DNA from: Bryobacterales bacterium
Lineage (GTDB): Bacteria > Acidobacteriota > Terriglobia > Bryobacterales > Bryobacteraceae
Length of the DNA stretch: 45,929 nucleotides
Assembly (NCBI GenBank): GCA_026129915.1
Contig: JAHCHD010000020.1
Span: forward strand, 1 to 45,929
Reading direction: 5' to 3'
Positions 9,061-17,712 of this stretch are shown here, in pieces (the stretch's first letter is position 1; every line of letters begins with the position of its first letter). Made by a program: the position numbers and the translations under genes. Under the pieces are notes generated by a model that was given only the letters and a program-made list of their open reading frames with translations, did no database searches and was not told the DNA's origin.

Positions 9061-11085
9061 ATGTGGACTAACCAGTATTCGTATCTCCGCACATGGAAAC
9101 GTAGCCTGCGAGGGCTTAGTGTGTTGATGGTTTGGGTGCTGCTCTGGCAGGTTTCCGCACTTGTTGCACAAACGATTCGGCAAGGGTTCCGCGATGAACT
9201 GGTGGCTCGCCTTGGAAGCCCCACCGCGGTGGCTTTCCTGCCGGATGGCCGTATGCTGGTGACCACCCAGGGAGGCACAGTACGCGTCTGGAACGGGCAA
9301 ACACTGCTGGCGACTCCTGCCCTGGATATCAGCGGAGTTACCTGTTCAAATTCCGAGCGGGGACTGCTGGGAATCGCGGTGGATCCGGCCTTTTCCCAGA
9401 ACCAGCACATCTACCTCTACTACACCCACCGGAACACGTCCACTTGCACCACAGGGTCACTGCAAGGGCCCATGAACCGCGTTAGCCGCTTCACGTTCTC
9501 CAGCCAGTCCTCCATCAACCCGGCATCGGAACTGGTGCTGGTAGATAACATCTGGTCGTTTGGCGGGAACCACAACGCGGGAGACCTTGAGATTGGCGGT
9601 GACGGCAATCTTTACATCTCCACCGGGGATGGCGGTACTGATTACCAGGGCCGTGGGTCTGCGGGCAATAACCCCGCCGCGCGCGAACGTCATCATCTGC
9701 TGGGGAAGATCCTGCGCATTACAACGAGCGGCGGCATCCCAGGGGACAATCCGTACACCGGGGCGGGCACTGTGCGCTGCAACCAGGGCGCGGCCACTCC
9801 CGGGCAGGTTTGCCAGGAAACTTACGCCTGGGGCCTGCGGAACCCATTCCGGATTGCGTTCAACCCCAATAGCGGCGGGAATGAGTTCTACATCAACGAT
9901 GTGGGCCAGGGTACCTGGGAGGAGATCAACCAGGGGATCGCGGGCGCGGACTACGGATGGAACGTACGAGAGGGAGCTTGCACGCGAGGATCCACCACGG
10001 CCTGCGCCCCCAACAACCCTCCTCCAGCGGGGATGACGGATCCGATCTTTGCCTACGCCCACTCCAGCAATGTACCCGGTACGTCCACCGGAAATTGCCG
10101 CTCCATCACGGGCGGCGCGTTCGTTCCCAACGGATTCTGGAGCGCAGACTTCGACGGGGCCTATCTGTTCGCGGACTACATCTGTGGGGGAATCTTTTCC
10201 ATGCACCGGGCGGGGCAGGGTTTCACGGCGCGGGCATTGGTGACCGGGATGGGTGGGGGCAGCGCCGTACACCTGCGGTTCGGCCCGGCTGGCGCTAGCC
10301 AAGCCCTGTACTACACTACCTATGCCGGGGGTGGGGAAATCCGGCGTCTGGTAGCAGAGGAACTCAGCCTTACCAATGTCTCAGCGGCAAGTTTTGACGG
10401 AGGGCCAGCCGCGCGAGGCTCAATACTAACCGCGTTTGGCGCCGCGTTAGCTACCGCGGAGGCAGCGGCTGCTCAACAGCCATTGCCGACGCAGTTAGGC
10501 ACCACGCGCGTAGTGGTTCGGGAGGACGGAGGACCGGTCCGTCTTGCCCCGCTCTTCTTTGTTTCTCCTGAACAGGTGAACTATCTGCTGCCCCCGGAAC
10601 TCTCCGTGGGCCGCGCCACCGTGGAAGTCGAACACAATGGAGCGGTAGCGGGTTCCGAATCGATCATGGTGCAGAACACGCGCCCAGCCATCTTTACTGC
10701 CAGCCAAACCGGGCGTGGGGTGCCCGCCGGTGAAGCGCTGCTGGTGGAAGCAAACGGGGCGCAAACACCCTTGGCGCTGTTCCAATGCAGCGGGAATCCC
10801 GCTCCCTGCGTGCCATTGCCGTTGAACCAGGGCGCTGCCAGCGCAAGTGTATTCCTGATTCTCTATGGCACTGGAATTCGCAATCACCCAGCGGGTACGC
10901 CGGTGCTCGCTACCGTGGATGGGATTTCCGCCGAGGTGACGTTCGCGGGCGCCCAGACTGAATTCGTTGGCCTCGATCAGGTGAATGTGCGGCTACCCAA
11001 ACCACTGGCTGCCGGGCGTGACCTTGAAGTACGCGTCGTTGTAGGGACTGAGATTAGCAATCCCGTTCAGATTCGGGTGCAATGA
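9061..11085 (+). CDS. Exported PQQ-dependent sugar dehydrogenase (GSDH family) with C-terminal TIGR03437-type domain
   Basis: Protein of 674 aa. The start at 9061 follows GAGGGTGAGGGT and gives a signal peptide (hydrophobic core VLMVWVLLWQVSALVA). Residues about 40-430 form the glucose/sorbosone dehydrogenase six-bladed propeller: SPTAVAFLPDGRMLVT, GLLGIAVDPAF, GGNHNAGDLEIGGDGNLY with the likely catalytic H171, WGLRNPFRIAFNP and NDVGQGTWEEIN. From about residue 436 (VSAASFDGG) a second domain follows, like the C-terminal domain TIGR03437 common in Solibacter proteins. The catalytic part should oxidise sugars with PQQ in the periplasm or outside the cell. The role of the C-terminal domain is unknown. 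An alternative call is a Yli-type aldose dehydrogenase of the same fold. Confidence 0.88.
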   Translation: MWTNQYSYLRTWKRSLRGLSVLMVWVLLWQVSALVAQTIRQGFRDELVARLGSPTAVAFLPDGRMLVTTQGGTVRVWNGQTLLATPALDISGVTCSNSERGLLGIAVDPAFSQNQHIYLYYTHRNTSTCTTGSLQGPMNRVSRFTFSSQSSINPASELVLVDNIWSFGGNHNAGDLEIGGDGNLYISTGDGGTDYQGRGSAGNNPAARERHHLLGKILRITTSGGIPGDNPYTGAGTVRCNQGAATPGQVCQETYAWGLRNPFRIAFNPNSGGNEFYINDVGQGTWEEINQGIAGADYGWNVREGACTRGSTTACAPNNPPPAGMTDPIFAYAHSSNVPGTSTGNCRSITGGAFVPNGFWSADFDGAYLFADYICGGIFSMHRAGQGFTARALVTGMGGGSAVHLRFGPAGASQALYYTTYAGGGEIRRLVAEELSLTNVSAASFDGGPAARGSILTAFGAALATAEAAAAQQPLPTQLGTTRVVVREDGGPVRLAPLFFVSPEQVNYLLPPELSVGRATVEVEHNGAVAGSESIMVQNTRPAIFTASQTGRGVPAGEALLVEANGAQTPLALFQCSGNPAPCVPLPLNQGAASASVFLILYGTGIRNHPAGTPVLATVDGISAEVTFAGAQTEFVGLDQVNVRLPKPLAAGRDLEVRVVVGTEISNPVQIRVQ

Positions 11086-11104
11086 AGGCCTGCTATCCGG
11101 CCTT
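11085..11104. terminator. Short hairpin between convergent genes
   Basis: AAGGCC and GGCCTT form a 6-bp stem with an 8-nt loop at the junction of the convergent sugar dehydrogenase and MerC genes. It overlaps both stop regions. It is weak and has no T tract. Confidence 0.3.
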
Positions 11105-11513
11105 AGCGGCGGACGCAGCAGGCGCAGAGGCGGTGGTTCCGGTAGTGGGCGAATGCAATCAAACAGCCGCCGAGGGCCATGCCCACACCCAGAAGCACGC
11201 CCTGATGCTCCAGCATTGTATGCGCTCCCACGATCAAAGCAATCCCGGAGGCAAACAGAATTAGCGCTGCCGGGTTGCGATGCCGCAGATAGCTGGGAAT
11301 GAGGCTCGCGATGGCCACCAGAAACGCGGAACCCACCAGGAGCAGTTCGGTGGTTTCCGAGGCCACCCAATCCGCGCCCATGTAGACGAGGCCGCCTACA
11401 ACAAACGGCATCAGGATGCAGTGAACGGCGCACGCACCGGAAAGCATCATGCCGATGCGATCGAGCGAACGCGGCTCCGACTTGGCGATGGGGTTGGCGG
11501 TGATGGTGCTCAT
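11103..11513 (-). CDS. MerC-domain membrane protein
   Basis: Protein of 136 aa with four likely transmembrane helices. The first carries the MerC-type motif GACAVHCILMPFV, with C28 and C32. A second cysteine group (HRLCACCVRR) ends the protein. MerC proteins carry Hg(II) inward in mer operons, but no merA, merR or merP lies nearby, so transport of mercury is uncertain. Chromosomal lone MerC-like proteins are common and mostly uncharacterised. A good promoter lies at 11589-11617. The ribosome binding site is weak. Confidence 0.8.
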   Translation of the reverse strand: MSTITANPIAKSEPRSLDRIGMMLSGACAVHCILMPFVVGGLVYMGADWVASETTELLLVGSAFLVAIASLIPSYLRHRNPAALILFASGIALIVGAHTMLEHQGVLLGVGMALGGCLIAFAHYRNHRLCACCVRR

Positions 11514-11588
11514 GAACTTGGCGCAACCTCAGATTCCATACTGCCAGGCAAGCGCCACGATGGAAATGAGCGTTGATTTTCTCTTCTC

Positions 11589-11617
11589 AGTATGAATTAC
11601 CGATTGGGCGGAGTCAA
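11589..11617 (-). promoter_or_regulatory. Sigma-70-like promoter for the MerC-type gene
   Basis: On the minus strand, TTGACT is separated by exactly 17 bp from CATACT, about 75 bp before the start codon at 11513. The tRNA lies just upstream on the same strand. Confidence 0.55.
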
Positions 11618-11654
11618 TAGGAGGCAAGGTGCGAGGGCGACGAAGGAGGGGAGT

Positions 11655-11731
<77 letters not shown>

Positions 11732-11736
11732 GAACT

Positions 11737-11765
11737 AGGTTAGCGCAGGCTGGCGCAACGGTCAA
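11737..11765 (-). promoter_or_regulatory. Promoter of the initiator tRNA gene
   Basis: On the minus strand, TTGACC and TAACCT are 17 bp apart, with the -10 ending 5 bp before the first base of the tRNA. The -35 overlaps the edge of the hairpin at 11764-11783. Confidence 0.65.
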
Positions 11766-11783
11766 AGATTTGGCGAAATCTTT
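11764..11783. terminator. AT-rich hairpin between the tRNA promoter and the upstream pseudogene
   Basis: AAAGATTT and AAATCTTT form an 8-bp stem with loop GGCG; further T residues follow on the plus strand. It may insulate the tRNA promoter from upstream transcription. Confidence 0.4.
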
Positions 11784-11803
11784 TTGAAACATCGTCAGGT
11801 GGG

Positions 11804-11840
11804 GAACGAAGCCGCTGCCGCACGGGCTGTGGCTTCGTTC
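11804..11840 (-). terminator. Long hairpin just after the glycosylasparaginase remnant
   Basis: A 10-bp stem (GAACGAAGCC with GGCTTCGTTC) encloses 17 nt and begins about 10 bp after the stop at 11851. It lacks a T tract, but its place supports 11851 as the original gene end. Confidence 0.45.
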
Positions 11841-11850
11841 TGGAAGGGCC

Positions 11851-12984
11851 TTAGCGCTGCTCGTAGAGATAGACGCAGTTTTCCAGGCGGCTAGCCCCGC
11901 CGTCGTTGACGGCGAAGGTGCGGGAGATAAAACTACCGTCGCTCGACCGGCGGCGACCACTCCAAAGGGAGCCACCGGCGTAGACCTTAACTCTTGCGCA
12001 AGGCATAGAAGTTGATGTCGAACTTCGCCAGCTTGGCCTTGTCGTCGTTGTAGTTGCGGCTAATGCGCTTCAGGGCTTCGAGGATGGCATCCTTCGGAGC
12101 AAGTCCGTGGCGCATGTTCTCAACAATCGTGTGGGCGCCGCACATCCGGATATTCTCTTCTCCCCTGCCTGTGGAGCCCGCAGCTCCTACTTCCTGGTCA
12201 ACAAACACGCCCGCGCCGATGATCGGGGAGTCGCCAACCCGCCCGGGGATCTTCCACGCAAGGCCGCTGGTGGGTGGTAACACCGGACATCCCCCTTGGC
12301 ATTCAGAGCCAGACAGTTGATGGTGCCCGTGGGTGGGTTTACCGCCATGTCGAGCGCCCAGGCGAGCGTGTTCTCGTCGGCATGGGGAAACACCCGCTTC
12401 AGTTCGCCAATCTTGCTCTCTTTCCAATTCGGAGAGTCGAGGCCCTCGTCCCAATTGTTACGTCCCCCGCTGTCGCGCAGTCCGCGCTTCCAAACCAGCC
12501 AGGCCAGCCGGGACTTCTCTGTCAGCAGTTCCTCTTCCTTCATGCCGTAGGCACGGGCGAAGCGAAGCGCGCCTTCTCCGGCCAGCATGATGTGGTCCGT
12601 TTGCTCCATTACGAGCTTTGCCACGCGCGAAGGGTACTTGATGTTGCGCAGGGCGGCTACAGATCCCGCGCGACGGGTAGGCCCATGCATCAGAGAAGCA
12701 TCCAGTTCCACCACACCCTCTTCGTTTGGCAATCCGCCGTAGCCCACGGAACTGTCGTTGGGGTCCTCTTCGTTGATGTTTACGCCGGCGACGACGGCAT
12801 CCAGGGTATCAGCGCCGGAGCGCAATAGTTCCATCGCCCGGGCGCAGGCGCGCTCGCCATTTGCGCTCGAAATCACAATGGACTTTGGAGTACCTTGCTG
12901 GGCCAGTGCGGCGGGCGCCGCGCTCATGGCGGCGGTAGCAGCTAACCAGTCACGGCGTCGCATGGGTGCAGGATTCTGGGGCAA
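11851..12984 (-). pseudogene. Frameshifted glycosylasparaginase (N4-(beta-N-acetylglucosaminyl)-L-asparaginase), Tat-exported
   Basis: Homology runs through three reading frames. Piece one (12984 to about 12285) has a Tat-like MRRRDWLAATAAM and reaches GTINCLALNAKGDV, holding the presumed nucleophile Thr. Reading then shifts near 12270-12290, and the second frame continues TSGLAWKIPGRVGDSPIIGAG and GAAGSTGRGEENIR to FDINFYALRKS, where it stops at 11987. A third frame then continues VYAGGSLWSGRRR, TFAVNDGG and LENCVYLYEQR to a stop at 11851. The family has autocatalytic N-terminal hydrolases that cleave Asn-linked glycan stubs. The TTG start at 12984 lies 5 nt after AAGGAGG, better placed than the ATG at 12963. 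With at least two lesions, no full product is expected, unless these are sequencing errors. Confidence 0.85.
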
Positions 12985-13287
12985 GGGGTCCTCCTTGAAG
13001 GCGAGTGGTCGATTTCTATCTTCGCATCACTTCTGGCGCGTTGAAGGGTGGAATTCAGGCCGAATTGCACAGATTTTCAAGCATCAGGTGAACTTCGCGG
13101 GGCCGAAACTCAAGTCATTGCGGACAACATTATCCAAAATGGGCCGCAACACTTAGAACGCTGGCGAATTTGTGGTACTGGTCTCTCACGCACCCAGAGG
13201 TTTTTTCTCGATTCCACAATCTCGTCATAGGATTTTTTTCCAGGTCACGATTTGAACCGGAAATTATTTCCCTTTCACAGAATTCCC
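12985..13287. other. Intergenic stretch without a recognised gene
   Basis: This lies between the divergent glycosylasparaginase remnant and the winged-helix gene. It is more AT-rich than its surroundings. Short open frames here have no credible start or composition. I see nothing else before the promoter at 13288. Confidence 0.5.
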
Positions 13288-13316
13288 TTGAACCGGACGC
13301 CAGGAATCCGTAAACT
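13288..13316 (+). promoter_or_regulatory. Promoter of the winged-helix regulator
   Basis: TTGAAC and TAAACT are spaced by exactly 17 bp, giving a leader of about 60 nt before the ATG at 13382. Confidence 0.6.
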
Positions 13317-13381
13317 AAATACAGAAAAGTACTAGATCCTCTGGTACTAATTTTCAAGCAGGAAACGAAGAGAAGGCGAAT

Positions 13382-13765
13382 ATGCTGGCTGGGTATTTAA
13401 CCTCGAACTACATTGCACCATATCAGGACAAGCATCTCACCATAAACTTTCAACGCGGCGAGGTGTTTCTGGATGGCATGGAAGTGCCGTTGACCCGCAA
13501 GGAGTTCAACCTGCTCGCTTTGATGGTCCAGAACCGCGGAGAGATTGTGCCCAGAGACGTCTTGCTGTTCCGGATATGGGGCTATGGGCGGGAAGTGCGC
13601 ACCCGGACCCTCGACGTCCACATCCGCAGGCTACGCAAGAAGCTGGAACCCTTTGGAGACGCCTACATTGAGACCGTCTTCGGGGTGGGATACCGCTTCC
13701 AGGAGTACCGTCTGCACAAGCCATTGGACACCCAACTTCATCCGTCGATTTACCTCAGCATGTAA
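13382..13765 (+). CDS. Stand-alone winged-helix DNA-binding protein (OmpR/PhoB effector-domain type)
   Basis: Protein of 127 aa consisting almost only of a Trans_reg_C domain. LTRKEFNLLALMVQNRG (37-53) is followed by the recognition helix RTRTLDVHIRRLRKKL (73-88) and the wing IETVFGVGYRF (96-106). There is no receiver domain: the N-terminal 20 residues are too short and no phospho-acceptor Asp region exists. The start is supported by GAAGG six bases upstream and a promoter at 13288. No histidine kinase lies nearby, so control by phosphorylation is unlikely and the input signal is unknown. A terminator follows at 13830, so it is monocistronic. Confidence 0.85.
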   Translation: MLAGYLTSNYIAPYQDKHLTINFQRGEVFLDGMEVPLTRKEFNLLALMVQNRGEIVPRDVLLFRIWGYGREVRTRTLDVHIRRLRKKLEPFGDAYIETVFGVGYRFQEYRLHKPLDTQLHPSIYLSM

Positions 13766-13829
13766 CAGAACCTCAGCATGGGAACCAGCTGGCGCGTGAC
13801 GTCCGGCAAGGCCAATTCTCCTTGTGGAG

Positions 13830-13871
13830 CGAGACGGCGCCCGCGTGGGCAGGCTGCCGTCTCGTGCTTTT
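13830..13871 (+). terminator. Intrinsic terminator after the winged-helix gene
   Basis: A 9-bp stem (CGAGACGGC with GCCGTCTCG) encloses an inner GCCC/GGGC stem and is followed by TGCTTTT. It separates the regulator from aroA. Confidence 0.8.
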
Positions 13872-13902
13872 CCGGCCTATCGGCTAGAATAGGGGGTTCT
13901 TC

Positions 13903-15183
13903 ATGAACCAGAAGATTCATCCCCTATCCCGCTTTGAAGTCTCCATCCGTCTTCCTGGCGACAAGTCGATTTCACATCGCTTTGGCATGCTTACGGCCCT
14001 TGCTGAGGGACCAAGCACCATTCACAACTACTCGTCCGGCGCCGATTGCCATAGCACCCTGGGTGCAATGCGTACACTGGGCGCCGAGATAAGCGTGGAA
14101 GGTACCACCGTCACCGTGCGCGGATGCGGCTCAGCGGGTCTGCGTCCACCCACCGTTCCAATTGATTGTGGCAACTCAGGAACAACCATGCGCCTGCTTG
14201 CGGGTATTTTGGCGGGGCAACCATTCGAGTGCGAGTTGTTCGGCGACGAATCGCTAAGCCGCCGCCCAATGGACCGTGTAATGAACCCTCTGGCGCTGAT
14301 GGGTGGGGTACTGGAAGCACGAGATGGCCGCTATCCTCCGCTCACCGTGCGGGGTTGCCAGTTGCAGGGGATTACCTATGCGCCGCCGATGGCAAGCGCC
14401 CAAGTGAAGAGCTGCGTACTGCTGGCCGGGTTGTTCGCAAACGGGGAAACTGTCGTTGAGGAACGGATACGCACGCGGGACCATACCGAGGTTGCGCTTC
14501 GCGAGTTTGGCGCCGACATTTCGGTAATCGGCAAGACCATCCGCGTCCGTGGCGGAAACATACTGCAGGGCCGTGAACTGATGGTTCCCAGCGATCTCTC
14601 TTCGGCTGCGTTTTTTCTATCGGCTGCGCTGCTGGTGCCTGGCAGCTCGCTGCAGATTGCCGGAGTGGGGCTGAACCCGACCCGCACGGCTCTGCTGGAC
14701 TTCCTGGTGTCGATGGGCGCCAACATCAGGATCCTCAATCTGAGCCAGGTGAACGGCGAAATGGTGGGCGACCTGCTAGTGCGGTACGGGCCGTTGAGAG
14801 GTGGCGTGATCGAGAAAGACCTCACCGCTCTGCTGATCGATGAAATTCCGGTGCTTTCCGTACTCGGGGCGGCCAGTGCTGAGGGCCTGGTGGTGCGAGA
14901 CGCCCGCGAACTGCGTGTGAAAGAAACTGATCGTATCGCCACCATGGCCAGCAATCTGCGGGCATTGGGTGCAGAGGTGGAGGAGTTCGAGGATGGCTAT
15001 GCGGTGAAGCCGCTCAGGCAGTTCCGCGCGGGCATTTTCCCCTCGTTCGGAGACCATCGGATTGCGATGTCGATGGCAATTGCTGCGCTGGCGGCGGATG
15101 GAGTGAGCGAGATCGAAGAGGCGGAGGCCGCCTCCGTTTCGTTCCCGGAGTTCTATTCGACGCTGGACATGCTACGCGCCTAG
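13903..15183 (+). CDS. aroA: 3-phosphoshikimate 1-carboxyvinyltransferase (EPSP synthase)
   Basis: Protein of 426 aa, full length for the family. It joins phosphoenolpyruvate to shikimate-3-phosphate on the way to chorismate. LPGDKSISHR (17-26, substrate lysine K21), GNSGTTMR (90-97), RVKETDRI and FGDHRIAMSMAIAAL are all present. The motif style resembles the Bacillus-type enzymes rather than the E. coli type. The start follows AGGGGG by 6 bases. It has its own transcription unit, downstream of a terminator. Its stop is close to the convergent ceramidase-like gene. Confidence 0.97.
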   Translation: MNQKIHPLSRFEVSIRLPGDKSISHRFGMLTALAEGPSTIHNYSSGADCHSTLGAMRTLGAEISVEGTTVTVRGCGSAGLRPPTVPIDCGNSGTTMRLLAGILAGQPFECELFGDESLSRRPMDRVMNPLALMGGVLEARDGRYPPLTVRGCQLQGITYAPPMASAQVKSCVLLAGLFANGETVVEERIRTRDHTEVALREFGADISVIGKTIRVRGGNILQGRELMVPSDLSSAAFFLSAALLVPGSSLQIAGVGLNPTRTALLDFLVSMGANIRILNLSQVNGEMVGDLLVRYGPLRGGVIEKDLTALLIDEIPVLSVLGAASAEGLVVRDARELRVKETDRIATMASNLRALGAEVEEFEDGYAVKPLRQFRAGIFPSFGDHRIAMSMAIAALAADGVSEIEEAEAASVSFPEFYSTLDMLRA

Positions 15184-15275
15184 GCGCCGAAGGTAGCAAC
15201 CTTGCCGTCCGCAGATTTCGCAGGCGCCTCACGAGCAGCATGTTCGCGCGTAGCGGATAGGGCGAAGGTGCGCAA

Positions 15276-16556
15276 TCACGGCCGTCCGGGCTCTTTGTGC
15301 CACATCCCCTTCAAGTCGTAGAGCTGAATGCGGTGCTGGTTGATGATTTCTTCAGCCGCACCCACGGCAATTGTTGTGCTGGTGTCGGCCCCATAACCGC
15401 CGTAGGCTGCGGAACGAATGTCCGGGATGTAACCGGGCCAGCGGTCGGGAGTGGTCTGCGTGTAGCCGAAGAAGAGCGGGTGCGCGGCATCCGCTTCACG
15501 CTTCCAGCGGGTCTGCATTTCGAGAAAGGGCTCACCCGGTACGGTGGCGATTGCGATCTGGCCGTTGATGAGCACAGTGCTCATGCCAAGCGAGACGTGC
15601 TCGCTGGGGTCCCAACGGTCAGGGAACCGCAGAGTGCGGGTGCGGTGGCCGATGGAGGCCGGTGCATCGGCGATTGGGGCGAGGGTCTTCACGGAGCGCA
15701 GCACCTCTTCAGCTAGCAGTTCCCCCATCTTGGTCATGGTGGCTAGGTCCTTTTCTTGGTCGCCCGTGCGCCCCTGGAAGAGGGGATTGGTGCAACCCGC
15801 GGCGCCCTGCACAAACATGGCCTGGACGCCGGGAACAGCTGATTCCACGCGGGCCTGCAGCACGCCGGGAAAGTCCGCTGAATAGACGCAGCTGGTGCTG
15901 CCAAGCACCACCGGATGGGCTGCGTAGTGCATCAGGAGGGCGCGCGGCTGGTCCTGTAGATCGCTCACCTGTAGCAGGACGAACTCAGGATCGACAGGGC
16001 CGTAGGGAAGGCGCTCGAGGTTATCAAATACGGCGCGGGCGCGACCGTCATCACGCAACAGCAGGCGGTTGTAGCCAAGTTGCGAAGAGCCGCGGGCGAT
16101 GCTCAGTCTTGCTTCGAAAGGTTCGCGCATGGCTTCGCGAATGGCCTGGAACAGCTTTTCCTCAAGTTCCGCAAGATAGGGCGAGGGCTCGTCCTTGCTG
16201 CGCAAAGGAGGCAGAAAACGTGGCGCGGAGTGGGTGTGCGAGGGCGCAAGCAGTAGCAGCGGGATATGCAGTTCCTCGGTGACGCGGCGGAACAGGTTTG
16301 GCGCTTCCATGCTCCCGAGGTCCATCGTAACGATTGCCATGCGATTGCCCGCGGCCTCCAGGTAGAGCACTTTGGCGTGGAGCCGGTCATGGACGGAAGA
16401 GGCGTCGCCACAGCGCCGGTTTGAATACCCATACATTGGGCCGAAGAACGAGGGTGTGATGTCTACGCGGGAGAGTCCGGCGCGTAGGGGCGGCTCCTGG
16501 CCCTCAAGGCCAATGGGTATCGAGAAGAACAGCAGAAAGATAAGTAAGTGGCGCAT
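15276..16556 (-). CDS. Exported neutral/alkaline ceramidase N-terminal-domain hydrolase
   Basis: Protein of 426 aa. The start at 16556 is set by GGAGG five bases upstream; the in-frame ATG at 16568 contains that site. A signal peptide (MRHLLIFLLFFSIPIGLEG) precedes LRAGLSRVDITP, the typical opening of this family. Likely zinc ligands lie in PSHTHSAPRF (H107, H109) and AAHPVVLG (H214). True neutral ceramidases are about 650-780 aa and have a C-terminal immunoglobulin-like domain that is absent here, so the substrate need not be ceramide. Proteins of this length are frequent in Acidobacteria and Planctomycetes with unknown substrates. It is divergent from the RraA-fold gene. Confidence 0.83.
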   Translation of the reverse strand: MRHLLIFLLFFSIPIGLEGQEPPLRAGLSRVDITPSFFGPMYGYSNRRCGDASSVHDRLHAKVLYLEAAGNRMAIVTMDLGSMEAPNLFRRVTEELHIPLLLLAPSHTHSAPRFLPPLRSKDEPSPYLAELEEKLFQAIREAMREPFEARLSIARGSSQLGYNRLLLRDDGRARAVFDNLERLPYGPVDPEFVLLQVSDLQDQPRALLMHYAAHPVVLGSTSCVYSADFPGVLQARVESAVPGVQAMFVQGAAGCTNPLFQGRTGDQEKDLATMTKMGELLAEEVLRSVKTLAPIADAPASIGHRTRTLRFPDRWDPSEHVSLGMSTVLINGQIAIATVPGEPFLEMQTRWKREADAAHPLFFGYTQTTPDRWPGYIPDIRSAAYGGYGADTSTTIAVGAAEEIINQHRIQLYDLKGMWHKEPGRP

Positions 16557-16746
16557 GACAACCTCCATGTAGGAGGGATGGTATCAAGGTTTGTGGGCAC
16601 ACTTCCGCCTTGCGGAACAGCGAAGAGGAAAACGAGTCCTGGTGAGAGATGCAACATACCTGTGGCGTGGGGATCTGCATTGGTAATAGAATCATGCCTG
16701 ACTGTTCGCCTGCCGGCGACCAACAAATGTCCCACGTGGAGGGTGT

Positions 16747-17676
16747 ATGCGACTCGTTTCCGCCACCATATCCCGGAGCGTTGTCTCCAGCCTTGCCTGT
16801 TTCCTATTGATTGCCGTATGCCTGACGGCTGTCCCCTTGGCCCAGGCGCAGTTAGGAACCTTCGATAAAGAGAAGCGTGTCGCCATCACACACAAGTGGA
16901 CCGGCGCGCGCGCCGAGGATGGACGCCCGCTGGTGCCTGATGAAATTCTGAAGCGCCTGAAGACCGCCACGGCGGAGGAAGCCTGGGGCGTGCTGCGCGG
17001 TGAAGGCTACAACTACCAGTTCACCGGCGAATGGCAGGTGATCAGCCCTGGGCCCGAACGCACGGTGGGTCGGGTAGTGACGGCGCAGTTCATGCCGGTA
17101 CGCCCGGATATGAATGAGATGATCAACCGGGTGGGCGCCGAGGAAGGGCGCGTAAGCCGCGGCCAGAACTCCTGGGTGATTGACACCCTGCAGCCCGGCG
17201 ACATCCTGGTGGTGGATATGTTCGGAAAGATCAAGGATGGCACCTTTGCGGGCGACAATCTGGCGACGGCCATCTACACCAAGTCAAAGAACGGGTTGGT
17301 GGTGAATGGCAGCGTGCGCGACGTATCGGGCATACAGGAAATTGAGGGGTTTCGCGCCTATGTAAAGGGTGTGGATCCTTCCGCCATTAAGGACGTGATG
17401 ATGGTGGGAATCAATATTCCCATCCGTATTGGGGAAACCACAATTCTGCCGGGGGACATCATGGTAAGCGACCCCGAGGGCCTCACCTTCATTCCGCCAC
17501 ACCTGGCAGAGAAAGTGGCTGATTCCAGCGAGCGCATCCAGATGCGCGACAAGTGGGGCCACCAGATGCTGCGCGAGGGCAAGTACACCCCCGGCCAGAT
17601 CGACACCAAGTGGAGCCCCGAGATGGAGAAGGAATTTGAAGCGTTCGCAGCCAAGGAGCGCGCACGCCGCCAGTAG
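16747..17676 (+). CDS. Exported RraA-fold protein, probable HMG/CHA-type class II aldolase
   Basis: Protein of 309 aa with a Sec signal peptide: a hydrophobic core at residues 12-32, then AQAQ. The mature part is an RraA/demethylmenaquinone-methyltransferase-like domain. It contains D170, exactly 20 residues, then R191-D192, the D-X20-R-D motif of 4-hydroxy-4-methyl-2-oxoglutarate/4-carboxy-4-hydroxy-2-oxoadipate aldolases. The RraA-type acidic residue three positions after RD is missing, since the sequence there is RDVSG. Such aldolases release pyruvate from hydroxy-keto acids using a divalent metal. Export is unusual, because most relatives are cytoplasmic. GGAGG precedes the ATG. The next gene, 36 bp on, is a Tat-exported enolase-superfamily enzyme, implying a joint pathway. 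Confidence 0.85.
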   Translation: MRLVSATISRSVVSSLACFLLIAVCLTAVPLAQAQLGTFDKEKRVAITHKWTGARAEDGRPLVPDEILKRLKTATAEEAWGVLRGEGYNYQFTGEWQVISPGPERTVGRVVTAQFMPVRPDMNEMINRVGAEEGRVSRGQNSWVIDTLQPGDILVVDMFGKIKDGTFAGDNLATAIYTKSKNGLVVNGSVRDVSGIQEIEGFRAYVKGVDPSAIKDVMMVGINIPIRIGETTILPGDIMVSDPEGLTFIPPHLAEKVADSSERIQMRDKWGHQMLREGKYTPGQIDTKWSPEMEKEFEAFAAKERARRQ

Positions 17677-17712
17677 AAGCCAACCGCACCGCAATTCGAT
17701 AAGGAGACATCG

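Noticed and set aside
13130..13357. A 75-codon minus-strand frame in the AT-richer gap
   Set aside because: No ribosome binding site or family features, and it overlaps the regulator's promoter.
15184..15275. Repeated GGCGCC after aroA as a terminator
   Set aside because: The six bases are self-complementary and too short; no stem with a T tract forms.
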